64,000 nt of DNA from positions 186,001 to 250,000 of the forward strand of contig CALANV010000044.1 in the NCBI GenBank assembly GCA_937926175.1, given 5' to 3'. Shown here piece by piece: positions 26,144 through 34,727 of this stretch. The DNA is from an uncultured Rhodospirillales bacterium (GTDB lineage: Bacteria > Pseudomonadota > Alphaproteobacteria > CACIAM-22H2). The stretch's first letter is position 1, and each line of letters starts with the position of its first letter. The position numbers and the translations under genes were made by a program. The notes below the pieces were generated by a model that was not told the origin of the DNA, searched no databases, and was given only the letters and a program-made list of their open reading frames with translations.

Positions 26144-27204
26144 TGGGCGCGATGGCGCAGCAGGTGGTCGGCCAGCACGCACGCGACCATCGCCTCGCCG
26201 ACGGGAACGGCGCGAATGCCCACGCACGGGTCATGACGTCCCTTGGTGACGATCTCCGTATCCTCGCCCGCTGTCGTCACGGTCCGCCGCGGCGTCAGGA
26301 TGGAACTCGTCGGCTTCACCGCGAAGCGCGCGACGATGTCCTGGCCGGTGGAGATACCGCCAAGAATGCCGCCGGCGTGGTTCGACAGGAACGCGACTTT
26401 GCCGTCGCGCATGCACATCTCGTCCGCGTTCTCCTCGCCGCACAGCTCGGCCGCGGCGAATCCGGCGCCGATCTCCACGCCTTTCACGGCGTTGATGCTC
26501 ATCAACGCCCCCGCGATGTCGGCGTCGAGCTTGCCATAGACGGGGGCGCCGAGCCCGGCCGGCACGCCGCTCGCGACGACCTCGATGACGGCACCCACCG
26601 ACGAGCCCGATTTGCGAACGTCGTCGAGGTAGCCTTCCCACATCTGCGCCGCCTGACGGTCGGGGCACCAGAACGGATTGTCCTCGACCGCTGCCCAGTC
26701 CCAGCGAGTGCGATCGATTTTATGCGGCCCCATCTGCACGAGCGCGCCCCGGATCTGGACCTGCGCGCCCAGGATCTTGCGGGCGATGGCGCCGGCGGCA
26801 ACACGCATAGCCGTCTCGCGGGCCGACGCGCGGCCGCCGCCGCGGTAGTCGCGGATGCCGTACTTCACCCAATAAGTGTAGTCGGCGTGGCCCGGACGAA
26901 ACTTGTCCTTGATCTCGCTGTAATCCTTCGAGCGTTGATCCTCGTTCTCGATCAGCAGCGAGATCGGGGTGCCGGTCGTCAGGCCTTCGAACACGCCGGA
27001 CAGGATCCTGACGCGGTCGGGCTCGCGGCGCTGGGTCGTGAAGCGCGATTGGCCGGGGCGGCGCCGGTCGAGCCAATACTGGATGTCCGCCTCCGTCAGC
27101 GGAAGACGCGGCGGCACCCCGTCGACGACGCAGCCGATCGCCGGTCCGTGACTCTCCCCCCAGGTCGTCACCCGGAACAGCGTTCCGAAGCTGTTGCCGG
27201 CCAT
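26134..27204 (-). CDS. aroC: Chorismate synthase
   Basis: 356 residues, full length. It converts EPSP to chorismate, the last shikimate-pathway step, with reduced FMN. The N-terminus NSFGTLFRVTTWGESHG is the family signature, with the active His in GESHG. RRPGQSRFTTQRREPD and RGGGRASARETAMRVAAGA are the other conserved flavin/substrate segments, and FLSNHAGGILGGISTGQ lies in the last third. The gene is 10 bp after fabI. Confidence 0.97.
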   Translation of the reverse strand: MAGNSFGTLFRVTTWGESHGPAIGCVVDGVPPRLPLTEADIQYWLDRRRPGQSRFTTQRREPDRVRILSGVFEGLTTGTPISLLIENEDQRSKDYSEIKDKFRPGHADYTYWVKYGIRDYRGGGRASARETAMRVAAGAIARKILGAQVQIRGALVQMGPHKIDRTRWDWAAVEDNPFWCPDRQAAQMWEGYLDDVRKSGSSVGAVIEVVASGVPAGLGAPVYGKLDADIAGALMSINAVKGVEIGAGFAAAELCGEENADEMCMRDGKVAFLSNHAGGILGGISTGQDIVARFAVKPTSSILTPRRTVTTAGEDTEIVTKGRHDPCVGIRAVPVGEAMVACVLADHLLRHRAQCG

Positions 27205-27214
27205 GGTCGTGCCG

Positions 27215-28054
27215 TCAGGTCTTCGGCTTGAAGCCGGAGAGCAGTTCCGCCACCTCCGCCGCCGCGTCGACCGCGAGCATGCCGACCACGTGATAGCCGC
27301 AGTCGACGTGGTGCACCTCGCCGGTCACGCCACGGCCGAGATCACTGAGGAGATAGAGACCCGCGTTGCCGACCTCCTCGATCGTCACGTTGCGGCGCAG
27401 CGGCGAGTTGAGCTCGTTCCATTTCAGGATGTAGCGGAAATCGCCGATGCCCGAAGCGGCGAGCGTCTTGATCGGCCCTGCGGAAATCGCGTTGACGCGG
27501 ATGTTCCGGTCACCGAGATCGACCGCCAGATAGCGCACGCTCGCCTCGAGTGCGGCCTTGGCCACGCCCATCACGTTGTAGTGCGGCATGACGCGTTCGG
27601 CGCCGTAGTAGGACAGGGTCAGGAGGCTGCCGCCGTTCGGCATGAGCGGCACCGCGCGACGGCACAGATCGGTGAACGAGAAGCACGAGATGTCGAGCGT
27701 GCGCAGGAAGTTCTCGCGCGTCGTGTTGATGTACTTGCCCTTGAGCTCCTCCTTGTCCGAGTAGGCGATTGCATGAACGACGAAATCGAGCGTCCCCCAG
27801 CGCTGCTTCAGCTCGTCGAACAGGACGTCGAGGCTCTTCGAATCGGTGACGTCGCAGGGGAGAACGATTTCGACGCCGAGCTCCGCCGCGAGCGGCCGGA
27901 CGCGCTTCTCAAGGGCTTCGCCCTGGAATGTGAACGCGAGCTTCGCACCCTGGTTCGCAACCGCCTTCGCGATGCCCCATGCGATCGAGCGGTCGTTTGC
28001 GACACCCATGACGAGCCCGCGTTTCCCATCCATCAGAAGGCGAGCTTCTGCCAT
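27215..28054 (-). CDS. fabI: Enoyl-[acyl-carrier-protein] reductase (NADH), FabI type
   Basis: 279 residues from ATG 28054. It reduces the trans-2-enoyl-ACP in fatty-acid elongation. The N-terminal cofactor region is GLVMGVANDRSIAWGIAKA, typical of FabI rather than ordinary SDRs. The catalytic pair is Tyr-x6-Lys (YNVMGVAKAAL), preceded by LSYYGAERVMPHY. RVNAISAGPIKTLAASGI is the substrate-loop region targeted by triclosan-type inhibitors. It starts the fabI-aroC minus-strand run; an A-rich stretch at 28077-28085 lies just upstream. Confidence 0.96.
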   Translation of the reverse strand: MAEARLLMDGKRGLVMGVANDRSIAWGIAKAVANQGAKLAFTFQGEALEKRVRPLAAELGVEIVLPCDVTDSKSLDVLFDELKQRWGTLDFVVHAIAYSDKEELKGKYINTTRENFLRTLDISCFSFTDLCRRAVPLMPNGGSLLTLSYYGAERVMPHYNVMGVAKAALEASVRYLAVDLGDRNIRVNAISAGPIKTLAASGIGDFRYILKWNELNSPLRRNVTIEEVGNAGLYLLSDLGRGVTGEVHHVDCGYHVVGMLAVDAAAEVAELLSGFKPKT

Positions 28055-28148
28055 GGTAACGCAATGCTCCAGTTGTAAAAAAAAACGGCGTGATCCTACA
28101 CCAAATGGGTAGGCGCGCAAACGCACTTCGGCATCCGTGCCGCCATTT

Positions 28149-28493
28149 TTATGAAGGCATGTGCGCGTCGTCGCCCGAAATCCCTTCGAGTCGTCTGAGA
28201 ACCGCCTCGCGCTGATCGTCCGGGAGCATGGCGAGCGCGTCGATGATCTGGCGCAGGCGCCGCCGGGCGGCGTAGAGCTGGTCGACGAGGCCCAGGACGA
28301 GGGCCATGGCGTCCTCGTCAATGTTGAAGTCGCGGTGCAGCTCCCGGATCATCCACACGCGCGCGATGTCGACTTCGCTGAACACGTAGTCGCCGTCGGT
28401 CGCGAGCGGCAGCACCCAGCGCCGCTCGATCCACGCCGCAAGCTCGTCGCGCTCGACGCCGCACAAGGTGAGAACTTCGGCAAAACGCGTCAT
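28149..28493 (-). CDS. cbpM: CbpM-like chaperone modulator (MerR-like HTH)
   Basis: 114 residues. The N-terminal half (LCGVERDELAAWIERRWVLP followed by FSEVDIARVWMIRELHRDF) is the MerR-type winged-helix pattern shared by CbpM, and the C-terminal half is a long helix (LYAARRRLRQIIDALAML). CbpM binds the J domain of CbpA and restrains it. The start overlaps the stop of the DnaJ-like gene by 4 bp, which strongly supports this pairing. Confidence 0.85.
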   Translation of the reverse strand: MTRFAEVLTLCGVERDELAAWIERRWVLPLATDGDYVFSEVDIARVWMIRELHRDFNIDEDAMALVLGLVDQLYAARRRLRQIIDALAMLPDDQREAVLRRLEGISGDDAHMPS

Positions 28494-29392
28494 TTCTTCA
28501 GCCCCATCCGGCCGCGCGCGTTGTAGTCGCGGCCACTCCAGTTCTCGACGAAGCGCGTCAGCTCAGGATCGGGCGGGTCCGGCAGGACCACCTTCAGCTT
28601 TACGTACTGGTCGCCGCGCTGCCCGGAACGGCGGTCGACGATGCCGCGCCCTTTGAGCCGGAGCACCGTGCCGGTGTTGGCGCCGCGTGGCACGGTCATC
28701 ACGACGTCGCCGTCGATCGTCGGCACCGTGATTTTGCCGCCGAGGACGGCTTCGGCGAGGCTCACCGGCAGCTCGACATGCACGTCGTTGTCCTTGCGCG
28801 TGAAGAACGCGTGCGGCTGCAAGTGCACCTCGATATATGCATCGCCCGGCGGGCCGCCGCCGATGCCGGGCTCACCCTGTCCCTTGAGGCGCAGCGTCTG
28901 CCGATCCTCGGTCCCCGGCGGAATGGTGATCTCGAGAGTGCGCCCGTCGGGCATGGTCACCCGTTTCTTGGCACCGACCGCGGCCTCGAGAAAGTCGACG
29001 GGCAGCACGTATGACACGTCCGCGCCCCGGGCCGCGAAGCCGCGGCCCCGTCTGCCCCGTCCGAACAGCTCGGCGAACAGGTCCTCGGGGTCGAAGCCCG
29101 GCCCGGCGCCATACTTCATGCCTTCCGGACCCTCCGCGTAGGCACGATAAAAGTGCCGTTCCGGACGCTCCGCGCCGGTCACGTCGATTTCGCCGCGGTC
29201 GTAGCGGGCCCGTTTCACCGGATCGGAAAGGAGATCGTAGGCGGCCGAGATGTCCTTGAACCGGCTGGCTGCCTCGGCGTTCCCGGGGTTGAGATCGGGA
29301 TGATACTTCTTCGCCAGCTGGCGGTAGGCCTTCTTGATCTCGGCTTCGCTCGCGTCGCGCCTGACGCCCAGGATCTCGTAGGGGTCTCGCAT
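28490..29392 (-). CDS. cbpA: CbpA-type DnaJ co-chaperone without zinc finger
   Basis: 300 residues. The J domain at the N-terminus (DPYEILGVRRDASEAEIKKAY, then KKYHPDLNPGN with the HPD triad) stimulates DnaK ATPase. There is no Cys-rich zinc-finger region, so it is CbpA/type II rather than DnaJ. A Gly/Arg-rich linker (ELFGRGRRGRGFAARGAD) leads to two beta-rich client-binding domains (RVTMPDGRTLEITIPPGTED and GGKITVPTIDGDVVMTVP). It is the first gene of the cbpA-cbpM pair. Confidence 0.93.
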   Translation of the reverse strand: MRDPYEILGVRRDASEAEIKKAYRQLAKKYHPDLNPGNAEAASRFKDISAAYDLLSDPVKRARYDRGEIDVTGAERPERHFYRAYAEGPEGMKYGAGPGFDPEDLFAELFGRGRRGRGFAARGADVSYVLPVDFLEAAVGAKKRVTMPDGRTLEITIPPGTEDRQTLRLKGQGEPGIGGGPPGDAYIEVHLQPHAFFTRKDNDVHVELPVSLAEAVLGGKITVPTIDGDVVMTVPRGANTGTVLRLKGRGIVDRRSGQRGDQYVKLKVVLPDPPDPELTRFVENWSGRDYNARGRMGLKK

Positions 29393-29414
29393 CGCGGGAT
29401 CTCTTGGCGGGAGT

Positions 29415-29447
29415 GAAGAAAAAAGGGCAACGGTCGTCCGTCGCCCT
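29415..29447 (-). terminator. Rho-independent terminator of the lipoprotein gene
   Basis: On the minus strand an 11-bp stem with one mismatch (AAGGGCGACGG and CCGTTGCCCTT) closes a 4-base loop, and a T-rich run (CCCTTTTTTCTTC) follows. It begins 26 bp after the stop of the minus-strand glycine-zipper lipoprotein gene at 29474. Confidence 0.75.
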
Positions 29448-29473
29448 TCGACCGCCTTCAGTACATTAAGGCG

Positions 29474-29938
29474 TCAGTTGACGACCTTCCAAGTGCCATC
29501 CGGCTGACGGCAGGCGGTACCGTAGGCCTGTTCCGTCCTGCCGCCGACGGTAATGGTCGTCTGATACTCCCGGCACTGGTTGCCCGCCGAGTCGACGCCC
29601 TGCCGGATGGGCGTGACCGTCCCGGAATTGCCCGATTCGGGGTTGCTCCAGGTAATCTTCTGACCGATCGGGGCGGCATGGGCGGCCGCCTGCGCCTGTT
29701 GGGCTGCGGCAATGTCGGCCCGGTCGAGCGACTTGCCGATTTCGCGGCCGAGGAACGCACCGAGCAGCGTACCCGCTGCCGTGGCCGCGAGCCGGCCGCT
29801 GCCGCTGCCGAACTGCGCGCCGGCCACGGCGCCGCCGACGCCGCCGAGGATCGTCCCGATGTTCTCCTTCTGGCCGCCCTCACAGGCGCCGAGTGCCAGA
29901 ACCATCGTGGCAATGACTGCGTATCGCCGAAGCTTCAT
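29474..29938 (-). CDS. Outer-membrane lipoprotein with glycine-zipper domain (17-kDa antigen type)
   Basis: 154 residues from ATG 29938. A signal sequence ends in the lipobox LGAC, predicting a lipidated Cys. The next part has glycine-zipper membrane repeats (IGTILGGVGGAVAGAQFGSG and AATAAGTLLGAFLGREIG), followed by a linker and a C-terminal domain with QCREYQTTITVGGRTEQAYG and a Trp near the end, as in RT0821/Lpp0805 surface antigens. The likely role is cell-envelope structure or stress; no enzyme motif. A terminator follows. Confidence 0.88.
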   Translation of the reverse strand: MKLRRYAVIATMVLALGACEGGQKENIGTILGGVGGAVAGAQFGSGSGRLAATAAGTLLGAFLGREIGKSLDRADIAAAQQAQAAAHAAPIGQKITWSNPESGNSGTVTPIRQGVDSAGNQCREYQTTITVGGRTEQAYGTACRQPDGTWKVVN

Positions 29939-30136
29939 CGAATTTCCCTTGCTGTGGTCGACCAGGATCAACCGCGTATCCCTGGAACTTGCGCCGGGCC
30001 GCATATCTTACGATCTCGTAAACCATACGGGCGCCGCCGCCTCGCGCCGCTGCGACAGTCGCGACGGGAACGCGAAACACCTGTACAACAGGGATCATTC
30101 TGAAGTGTATTCCAGCCTGAAAAGCGGATTCAAGCG

Positions 30137-30742
30137 ATGCCCTCGGAAGATCCCGCCCGTGACGCTCCGGCCGATCCGTTCGCGCAGTTCAAGGAATGGA
30201 TGGCCGAAGCCGAGAAAAGCGAGCCGAACGACCCGAACGCCATGGCGCTGGCGACTGCCGACGCCGAAGGCCGTCCGTCCGTCCGCATGGTTCTGCTCAA
30301 GGGCGTGGACGACGGCGGCTTCGTCTTCTACACGAACCTGGAGAGCCGCAAGGGATTGGAGCTGCGCGCCAATCCACATGCGGCGTTGCTGTTCCACTGG
30401 AAGTCGCTTCGCCGGCAGGTGCGGATCGAGGGGCGGGTGGAGCAGGTGAGCGACGCCGATGCGGACGCCTATTTCGCGTCACGGCCGCGCGGCAGCCGGA
30501 TCGGCGCGTGGGCTTCGCTGCAATCCCGCCCGCTTGCCTCGCGCTTCGAGCTCGAACGGCGGGTGGCCGAATACGCTGCGAAGTTCGGGCTCGGGACAAT
30601 TCCGCGTCCGCCGTTCTGGTCGGGCTTCCGCGTGATCCCCGACCGTCTCGAATTCTGGCAGGATCGTCCGTTCCGCCTCCATGACCGGCTGGTCTATTAC
30701 CGCACCGGCGAGGGGTGGCGGACGGAGCGGTTGTTTCCGTGA
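30137..30742 (+). CDS. pdxH: Pyridoxamine 5'-phosphate oxidase
   Basis: 201 residues. It oxidises PNP/PMP to pyridoxal phosphate using FMN. Family blocks are NAMALATADAEGRPSVRMVLLKG with the FMN phosphate-binding Arg, GGFVFYTNLESRKGLELRAN, ALLFHWKSLRRQVRIEGRVE, and the C-terminal FWSGFRVIPDRLEFWQ and HDRLVYYR with substrate-binding Arg residues. It overlaps the next gene by one base (TGATG). It faces divergently from the lipoprotein gene. Confidence 0.96.
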   Translation: MPSEDPARDAPADPFAQFKEWMAEAEKSEPNDPNAMALATADAEGRPSVRMVLLKGVDDGGFVFYTNLESRKGLELRANPHAALLFHWKSLRRQVRIEGRVEQVSDADADAYFASRPRGSRIGAWASLQSRPLASRFELERRVAEYAAKFGLGTIPRPPFWSGFRVIPDRLEFWQDRPFRLHDRLVYYRTGEGWRTERLFP

Positions 30743-31695
30743 TGCGTGAAGCAGGCGTCAGCGGCGCGGTGCCGGGATCCGCAGCGGATGCCGCGTACGC
30801 CGGCCGGCTGAGGCGTCGCGCGACCTATGCCTCGGTCGCCGTGGCGACGATGCTCATCGTCGCGAAGACGGTGGCTTGGCTGCTGACCGGATCGGTTAGC
30901 GTGCTCTCCAGTTTGATCGACTCGCTGCTCGACGCCTTGGCATCGCTCGTCAATCTGTTTGCAGTCCGGCATTCACTGACGCCGGCCGACCACGAACACC
31001 GCTTCGGCCATGGCAAGGCCGAGCCGCTCGCCGGTCTGGGGCAGGCGGCCTTCGTCGCCGGTTCGGCCATGCTGCTGCTGATGGAGGCGGTCCAGCGCCT
31101 GAGCGCACCGGCGCCGGTTGCGCACGAGGAAATCGGCATCGCCGTGATGCTGCTGTCGATCTTGGTCACGATCGCGCTTGTCCTGTATCAGCGGAACGTG
31201 ATCAGGGCGACCGGCTCGGTCGCTATCAGTGCCGATTCGCTGCACTACCGCGGCGACTTGATGGTCAACAGCGCGGTCATCTTGTCGCTCCTGCTCGGGA
31301 TGTGGCTCGACGTGGCGTGGATCGATCCGCTGTTCGGGATCGGGATCGGTCTCTACATCCTGTGGGGGGCGGTCGGCATCGGCCGAATGTCGCTCGATCT
31401 ACTCATGGACCGCGAGCTGGCGGACGCCGATCGCGCACGTATCCGATCAATCGCGCTCGGTCATCCCGAAGTACGCAACCTTCATGATCTGCGGACGCGG
31501 TCGGCCGGTCCTGACATCTTCATCCAGATGCATCTCGAGATGGACGGGGACATGACGCTCCAGCGCGCTCACGAGATCGCCGACGAGGTCGAGGCCGAGA
31601 TCCGGAAAGCGTTCCCGAACGCCGAGGTCATCATCCATCAGGATCCCGCTGGTCTCGAGGAGCCGTCGAACCATCCGGCTCGCGCATCGTGGTGA
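30742..31695 (+). CDS. Cation-diffusion-facilitator efflux protein (FieF/ZitB type)
   Basis: 317 residues, starting at ATG 30742. Six membrane helices, with the metal site Asp-x3-Asp in helix II (SLIDSLLDALASLVN) and His-x3-Asp in helix V (ADSLHYRGDLMVNS), the FieF-type zinc/iron site. HRFGHGKAEPLAGL joins helices II and III. The C-terminal cytoplasmic domain (EVRNLHDLRTRSAGPDIFIQM and VIIHQDPAG) is the usual dimerising metallochaperone-like fold. It should export Zn2+ and/or Fe2+ by proton exchange. It is probably co-transcribed with pdxH and the next gene. Confidence 0.92.
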   Translation: MREAGVSGAVPGSAADAAYAGRLRRRATYASVAVATMLIVAKTVAWLLTGSVSVLSSLIDSLLDALASLVNLFAVRHSLTPADHEHRFGHGKAEPLAGLGQAAFVAGSAMLLLMEAVQRLSAPAPVAHEEIGIAVMLLSILVTIALVLYQRNVIRATGSVAISADSLHYRGDLMVNSAVILSLLLGMWLDVAWIDPLFGIGIGLYILWGAVGIGRMSLDLLMDRELADADRARIRSIALGHPEVRNLHDLRTRSAGPDIFIQMHLEMDGDMTLQRAHEIADEVEAEIRKAFPNAEVIIHQDPAGLEEPSNHPARASW

Positions 31696-31697
31696 CG

Positions 31698-33230
31698 ATG
31701 TCGCAGGAAAATGCACAACGCGAGGTCATCGAGTTTCTGAGCCGGCCCCAGAGCTACGGTCCGACGGTCGAGAAGGTCGAACGCATCGAGACCCACGGCG
31801 CGATCGTGTTCCTCGCCGGTACGCGCGCGTACAAGCTGAAACGCGCGGTCCGCTTTCCCTACATGGACTATTCCACGCCAGAGCGTCGGCGCGCGATGTG
31901 CGAAGCGGAGCTGTCGATCAACCGGCAGACGGCACCGATGCTCTACGAGGCGGTATGCCCGGTGACGCGCGAGGCGGACGGGCTGCGGATCGGCGGCCTG
32001 GGGCCCGCGGTCGACTGGCTGGTCGTCATGCGGCGCTTCGATCAGGAGGCCCTTTTGGACCGGGTGGCCGCGCGGGGCGAACTGACGCGTGACCTGATCG
32101 TCGCGATCGCCGAGGCCGTGGCAGCATTCCACGCTATCGCACCGCCGGCGACGGCGTTCGGCGGTGCCGCGGCGATGGCCGCGGTCGTGGACGGAAACCG
32201 CGCCAGCCTTCTCGAGGCGGCACCGGCGATTCTCGATACCGGTGCCGTGACGGCGTTCGATGCGCAGTGTCGGCAGGCATTGGCGGCGGTGGCCGATCTG
32301 CTCGACCGGCGGCGCCAGGACGGCTTCGTGCGCCGGTGTCATGGCGATCTTCATCTGGGCAATATCTGCCTGATCGATGGACGGCCGGTTCTTTTCGATG
32401 CGATCGAGTTCAATGAACACATTGCCTCGATCGATACGCTGTACGATTTCGCGTTCCTGCTGATGGACCTCGAGCATCGGCGGCTTCGTGATCTCGCCAA
32501 CGCGGCCCTCAATGCCTATCTCGACACAACCGGGGATGATGGCGGCCTTGCGGCACTGCCGCTGTTTCTTGCCTGTCGAGCGGGCGTGCGCGCGCACACC
32601 TCCGCCGCTGCCGCCCGCGCCCAATCGGATGAAATGCGCCGGCGCACGCTGATCGACGCGGCGCGGTCATATCTGTCGCTTGCGCCACAATTCCTCGCGC
32701 CGACGGCCGGGCGCATCGTGGCGATCGGCGGGCTTTCTGGAACGGGCAAGTCGACGGTGGCGCGCGCCATCGCGCCTCGGCTCGGGCGTGCGCCCGGCGC
32801 CGTCGTGCTGCGCAGCGACGTGATCCGCAAGCGGCTTGCCGGCGTGCCCCCGACGACGCGTCTCGACGCTGCCGCGTACACGCCGGCGGTGTCGACCAGG
32901 GTCTACCGCGAGCTTGCCGAGCGGGCGCACCGCATCGCTGCGGCCGGGCAGGTGGTGATCGCAGATGCCGTTTTCGCGAAGCCGGAGGAACGATCCCTCA
33001 TCGAAGAAGCGGCGCGGTCGGCCGCGGTGCCGTTCACGGGTATCTGGCTTACGGCGCCGGCGGCCGAACTTCGTGCACGCATCAGGGGGCGCACGGGAGA
33101 CGCATCGGACGCGACGGTGGCGGTCCTCGAGCAGCAATTGACTTACGAACTGGGGAAAATCGCGTGGGAGCGGGTCGACGCCGGCGGTGACCCCTCGGCG
33201 ACCGCGGCGACCGTCCAGGGCTTGATATAG
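31698..33230 (+). CDS. Aminoglycoside-phosphotransferase-like domain fused to P-loop kinase (COG2187/COG0645)
   Basis: About 510 residues. The N-terminal half is a protein-kinase-like fold with the catalytic loop HGDLHLGNICLIDGRP and a metal-binding block LFDAIEFNEHIASID. The C-terminal half has a P-loop (IGGLSGTGKSTVARAIA), then RSDVIRKRL and ADAVFAKPEERSLIEEAA. This tandem arrangement is known as a conserved bacterial family without agreed function. GTG codons 6 and 9 bp upstream of ATG 31698 are also in frame; one would overlap the previous stop. Confidence 0.8.
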   Translation: MSQENAQREVIEFLSRPQSYGPTVEKVERIETHGAIVFLAGTRAYKLKRAVRFPYMDYSTPERRRAMCEAELSINRQTAPMLYEAVCPVTREADGLRIGGLGPAVDWLVVMRRFDQEALLDRVAARGELTRDLIVAIAEAVAAFHAIAPPATAFGGAAAMAAVVDGNRASLLEAAPAILDTGAVTAFDAQCRQALAAVADLLDRRRQDGFVRRCHGDLHLGNICLIDGRPVLFDAIEFNEHIASIDTLYDFAFLLMDLEHRRLRDLANAALNAYLDTTGDDGGLAALPLFLACRAGVRAHTSAAAARAQSDEMRRRTLIDAARSYLSLAPQFLAPTAGRIVAIGGLSGTGKSTVARAIAPRLGRAPGAVVLRSDVIRKRLAGVPPTTRLDAAAYTPAVSTRVYRELAERAHRIAAAGQVVIADAVFAKPEERSLIEEAARSAAVPFTGIWLTAPAAELRARIRGRTGDASDATVAVLEQQLTYELGKIAWERVDAGGDPSATAATVQGLI

Positions 33231-33301
33231 CTCAAGCCGAACAGTCGAATCGGTGTTAAGCTCGGCTTGACTAACGTGGCCAACCGTCGAGGGAGGCGGT
33301 C

Positions 33302-34174
33302 ATGACGATCAGAGTTATCCTGGCGCCCGTCGTCGGCGCCGACGGCGATCGCGTCGTGCTCGAGGCGGCATCGGTCGTGGCGCAGCGGTTTCAGGCCCAC
33401 ATCGATGCGCTCCATTGCCAAGTCGATCCTCGCGAGGCCGTCCCGTTCCTAGGCGAAGGGGCGTCCGGGGCGCTGATCCAGCAGATCATGGAGGCCGCGC
33501 AGCGCGATACGCAGTCGCGCCTGTCGCGGGCCAAGGAAGCCTTCGAGTCATGGCGCGGCCGGACCGGGCTTCCTCTCGTCGCCGCACCGGGCGAGGCATC
33601 GGGCGCGACGGTGTCCTGGCGAGAGGAGGTCGGGCCCGAGGACGAGGTCATCGCGCGGCGCGGTCGGTTGGCCGACCTGATCGTCGTGCCCCAGCCGGCG
33701 GCCGACGGCAACGTGGTCACGACCGTGTCGTTCGAGGCGGCCCTGCTCGACACCGGCCGTCCGGTCCTTGCAGCGCCGCTCGCCGACGGCGGCCTCGCCC
33801 GTCTCGGCGACGGATTGGCAGTCATTGCCTGGAACGGCAGCATCGAAGCTGCGCGCGCGATCTCCGCCGCCCTGCCGTTTCTCGCTTCGGGTCGCCGCGT
33901 CGTGATCCTCTCGGTGATCGAAGGCAGCAGCGGTGCCGACGCGGACGTGGTCGCCGGTTATCTCCGTTGGCACGGCGTCGATGCCGAAGTCGTCCGGCTT
34001 ACGGTCAAGGCCGCCTCGGTCGGCGCGCAGATCCTCGCGGAGGTCGAGGCGCGTCAGGCCGGCCTGCTGGTCATGGGGGCGTATACGCGCAGCCGGTTGC
34101 GCCGCATGGTGTTCGGCGGCGTGACCGAGTACGTGCTCGCCAACGCCCGGCTGCCGGTGCTCATGGTGCACTGA
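33302..34174 (+). CDS. Tandem universal stress protein (UspA family)
   Basis: 290 residues holding two Usp-type domains. The second domain carries AVIAWNGSIEAARAISAALPF and ends MGAYTRSRLRRMVFGGVTEYV, the nucleotide-binding loop, although the middle Gly of G-x2-G-x9-G is Thr here. The first domain is weaker (ILAPVVGADGDRVVLEAA). A good ribosome site (GGGAGG) precedes ATG 33302. Such proteins respond to starvation, oxygen limitation or envelope stress. A second member lies at 59243. Confidence 0.87.
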   Translation: MTIRVILAPVVGADGDRVVLEAASVVAQRFQAHIDALHCQVDPREAVPFLGEGASGALIQQIMEAAQRDTQSRLSRAKEAFESWRGRTGLPLVAAPGEASGATVSWREEVGPEDEVIARRGRLADLIVVPQPAADGNVVTTVSFEAALLDTGRPVLAAPLADGGLARLGDGLAVIAWNGSIEAARAISAALPFLASGRRVVILSVIEGSSGADADVVAGYLRWHGVDAEVVRLTVKAASVGAQILAEVEARQAGLLVMGAYTRSRLRRMVFGGVTEYVLANARLPVLMVH

Positions 34175-34276
34175 GCCGTTGCCGACGGGAACCTCGGCTG
34201 GGGGGCGTTATTAAGTCTAGGCGCACATTCCGCATGTCCGGTTCGACGTGCGGCGGCGTTCGGAGAGGTTAAAACC

Positions 34277-34636
34277 ATGAACCTGAAGCGAATCCGGCTC
34301 GAGCTCGCCCGCACCAAGGAGTTTCCAGAGGGCAATTCACATTGCGGCTACGAGTTGGTCGCCCCTCTGACGCCCGACGGCCATCTCGATGCGAAGGGAT
34401 GGGAGCAGGCGCGGGAAGCGTGCACCGTCCGGCGCTTCTGGCAAGGGGAGGACGACGAGAGGGGAAACCTGATCCGCAAGTCCAACGGACGCTGGGTGTT
34501 CTCCTACGCGCCCGGCGACGATGATGACGAGCCGATCTTCCGGCTTGATCGCCACGTGTTCAAGGAGGGCGAGTATATCTCGATCACCGAGCACGACGGC
34601 GTCACGCGGCCGTTCCGCATCGTCTCGATCAGATAG
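34277..34636 (+). CDS. Conserved hypothetical protein, 119 residues
   Basis: Small, soluble, acidic-patched protein preceded by GGAGAGG at proper distance from ATG 34277. Visible features are an N-terminal KRIRLELARTKEFPEGNSHC, an Asp-rich turn (YAPGDDDDEPIF) and a C-terminal beta-like tail (EGEYISITEHDGVTRPFRIV). This looks like a conserved alphaproteobacterial family, seen before as unannotated. No catalytic motif is recognisable. It stands alone between a Usp and an SDR gene. Confidence 0.7.
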   Translation: MNLKRIRLELARTKEFPEGNSHCGYELVAPLTPDGHLDAKGWEQAREACTVRRFWQGEDDERGNLIRKSNGRWVFSYAPGDDDDEPIFRLDRHVFKEGEYISITEHDGVTRPFRIVSIR

Positions 34637-34727
34637 ACCCACCGACTCGTGCTCCGACTAGGCGCCGCCGCTCGCAAGTCGCAGACACGTTCTGGCGCAC
34701 GCACCGGTTTCTGCTAATCTCCGCGCC

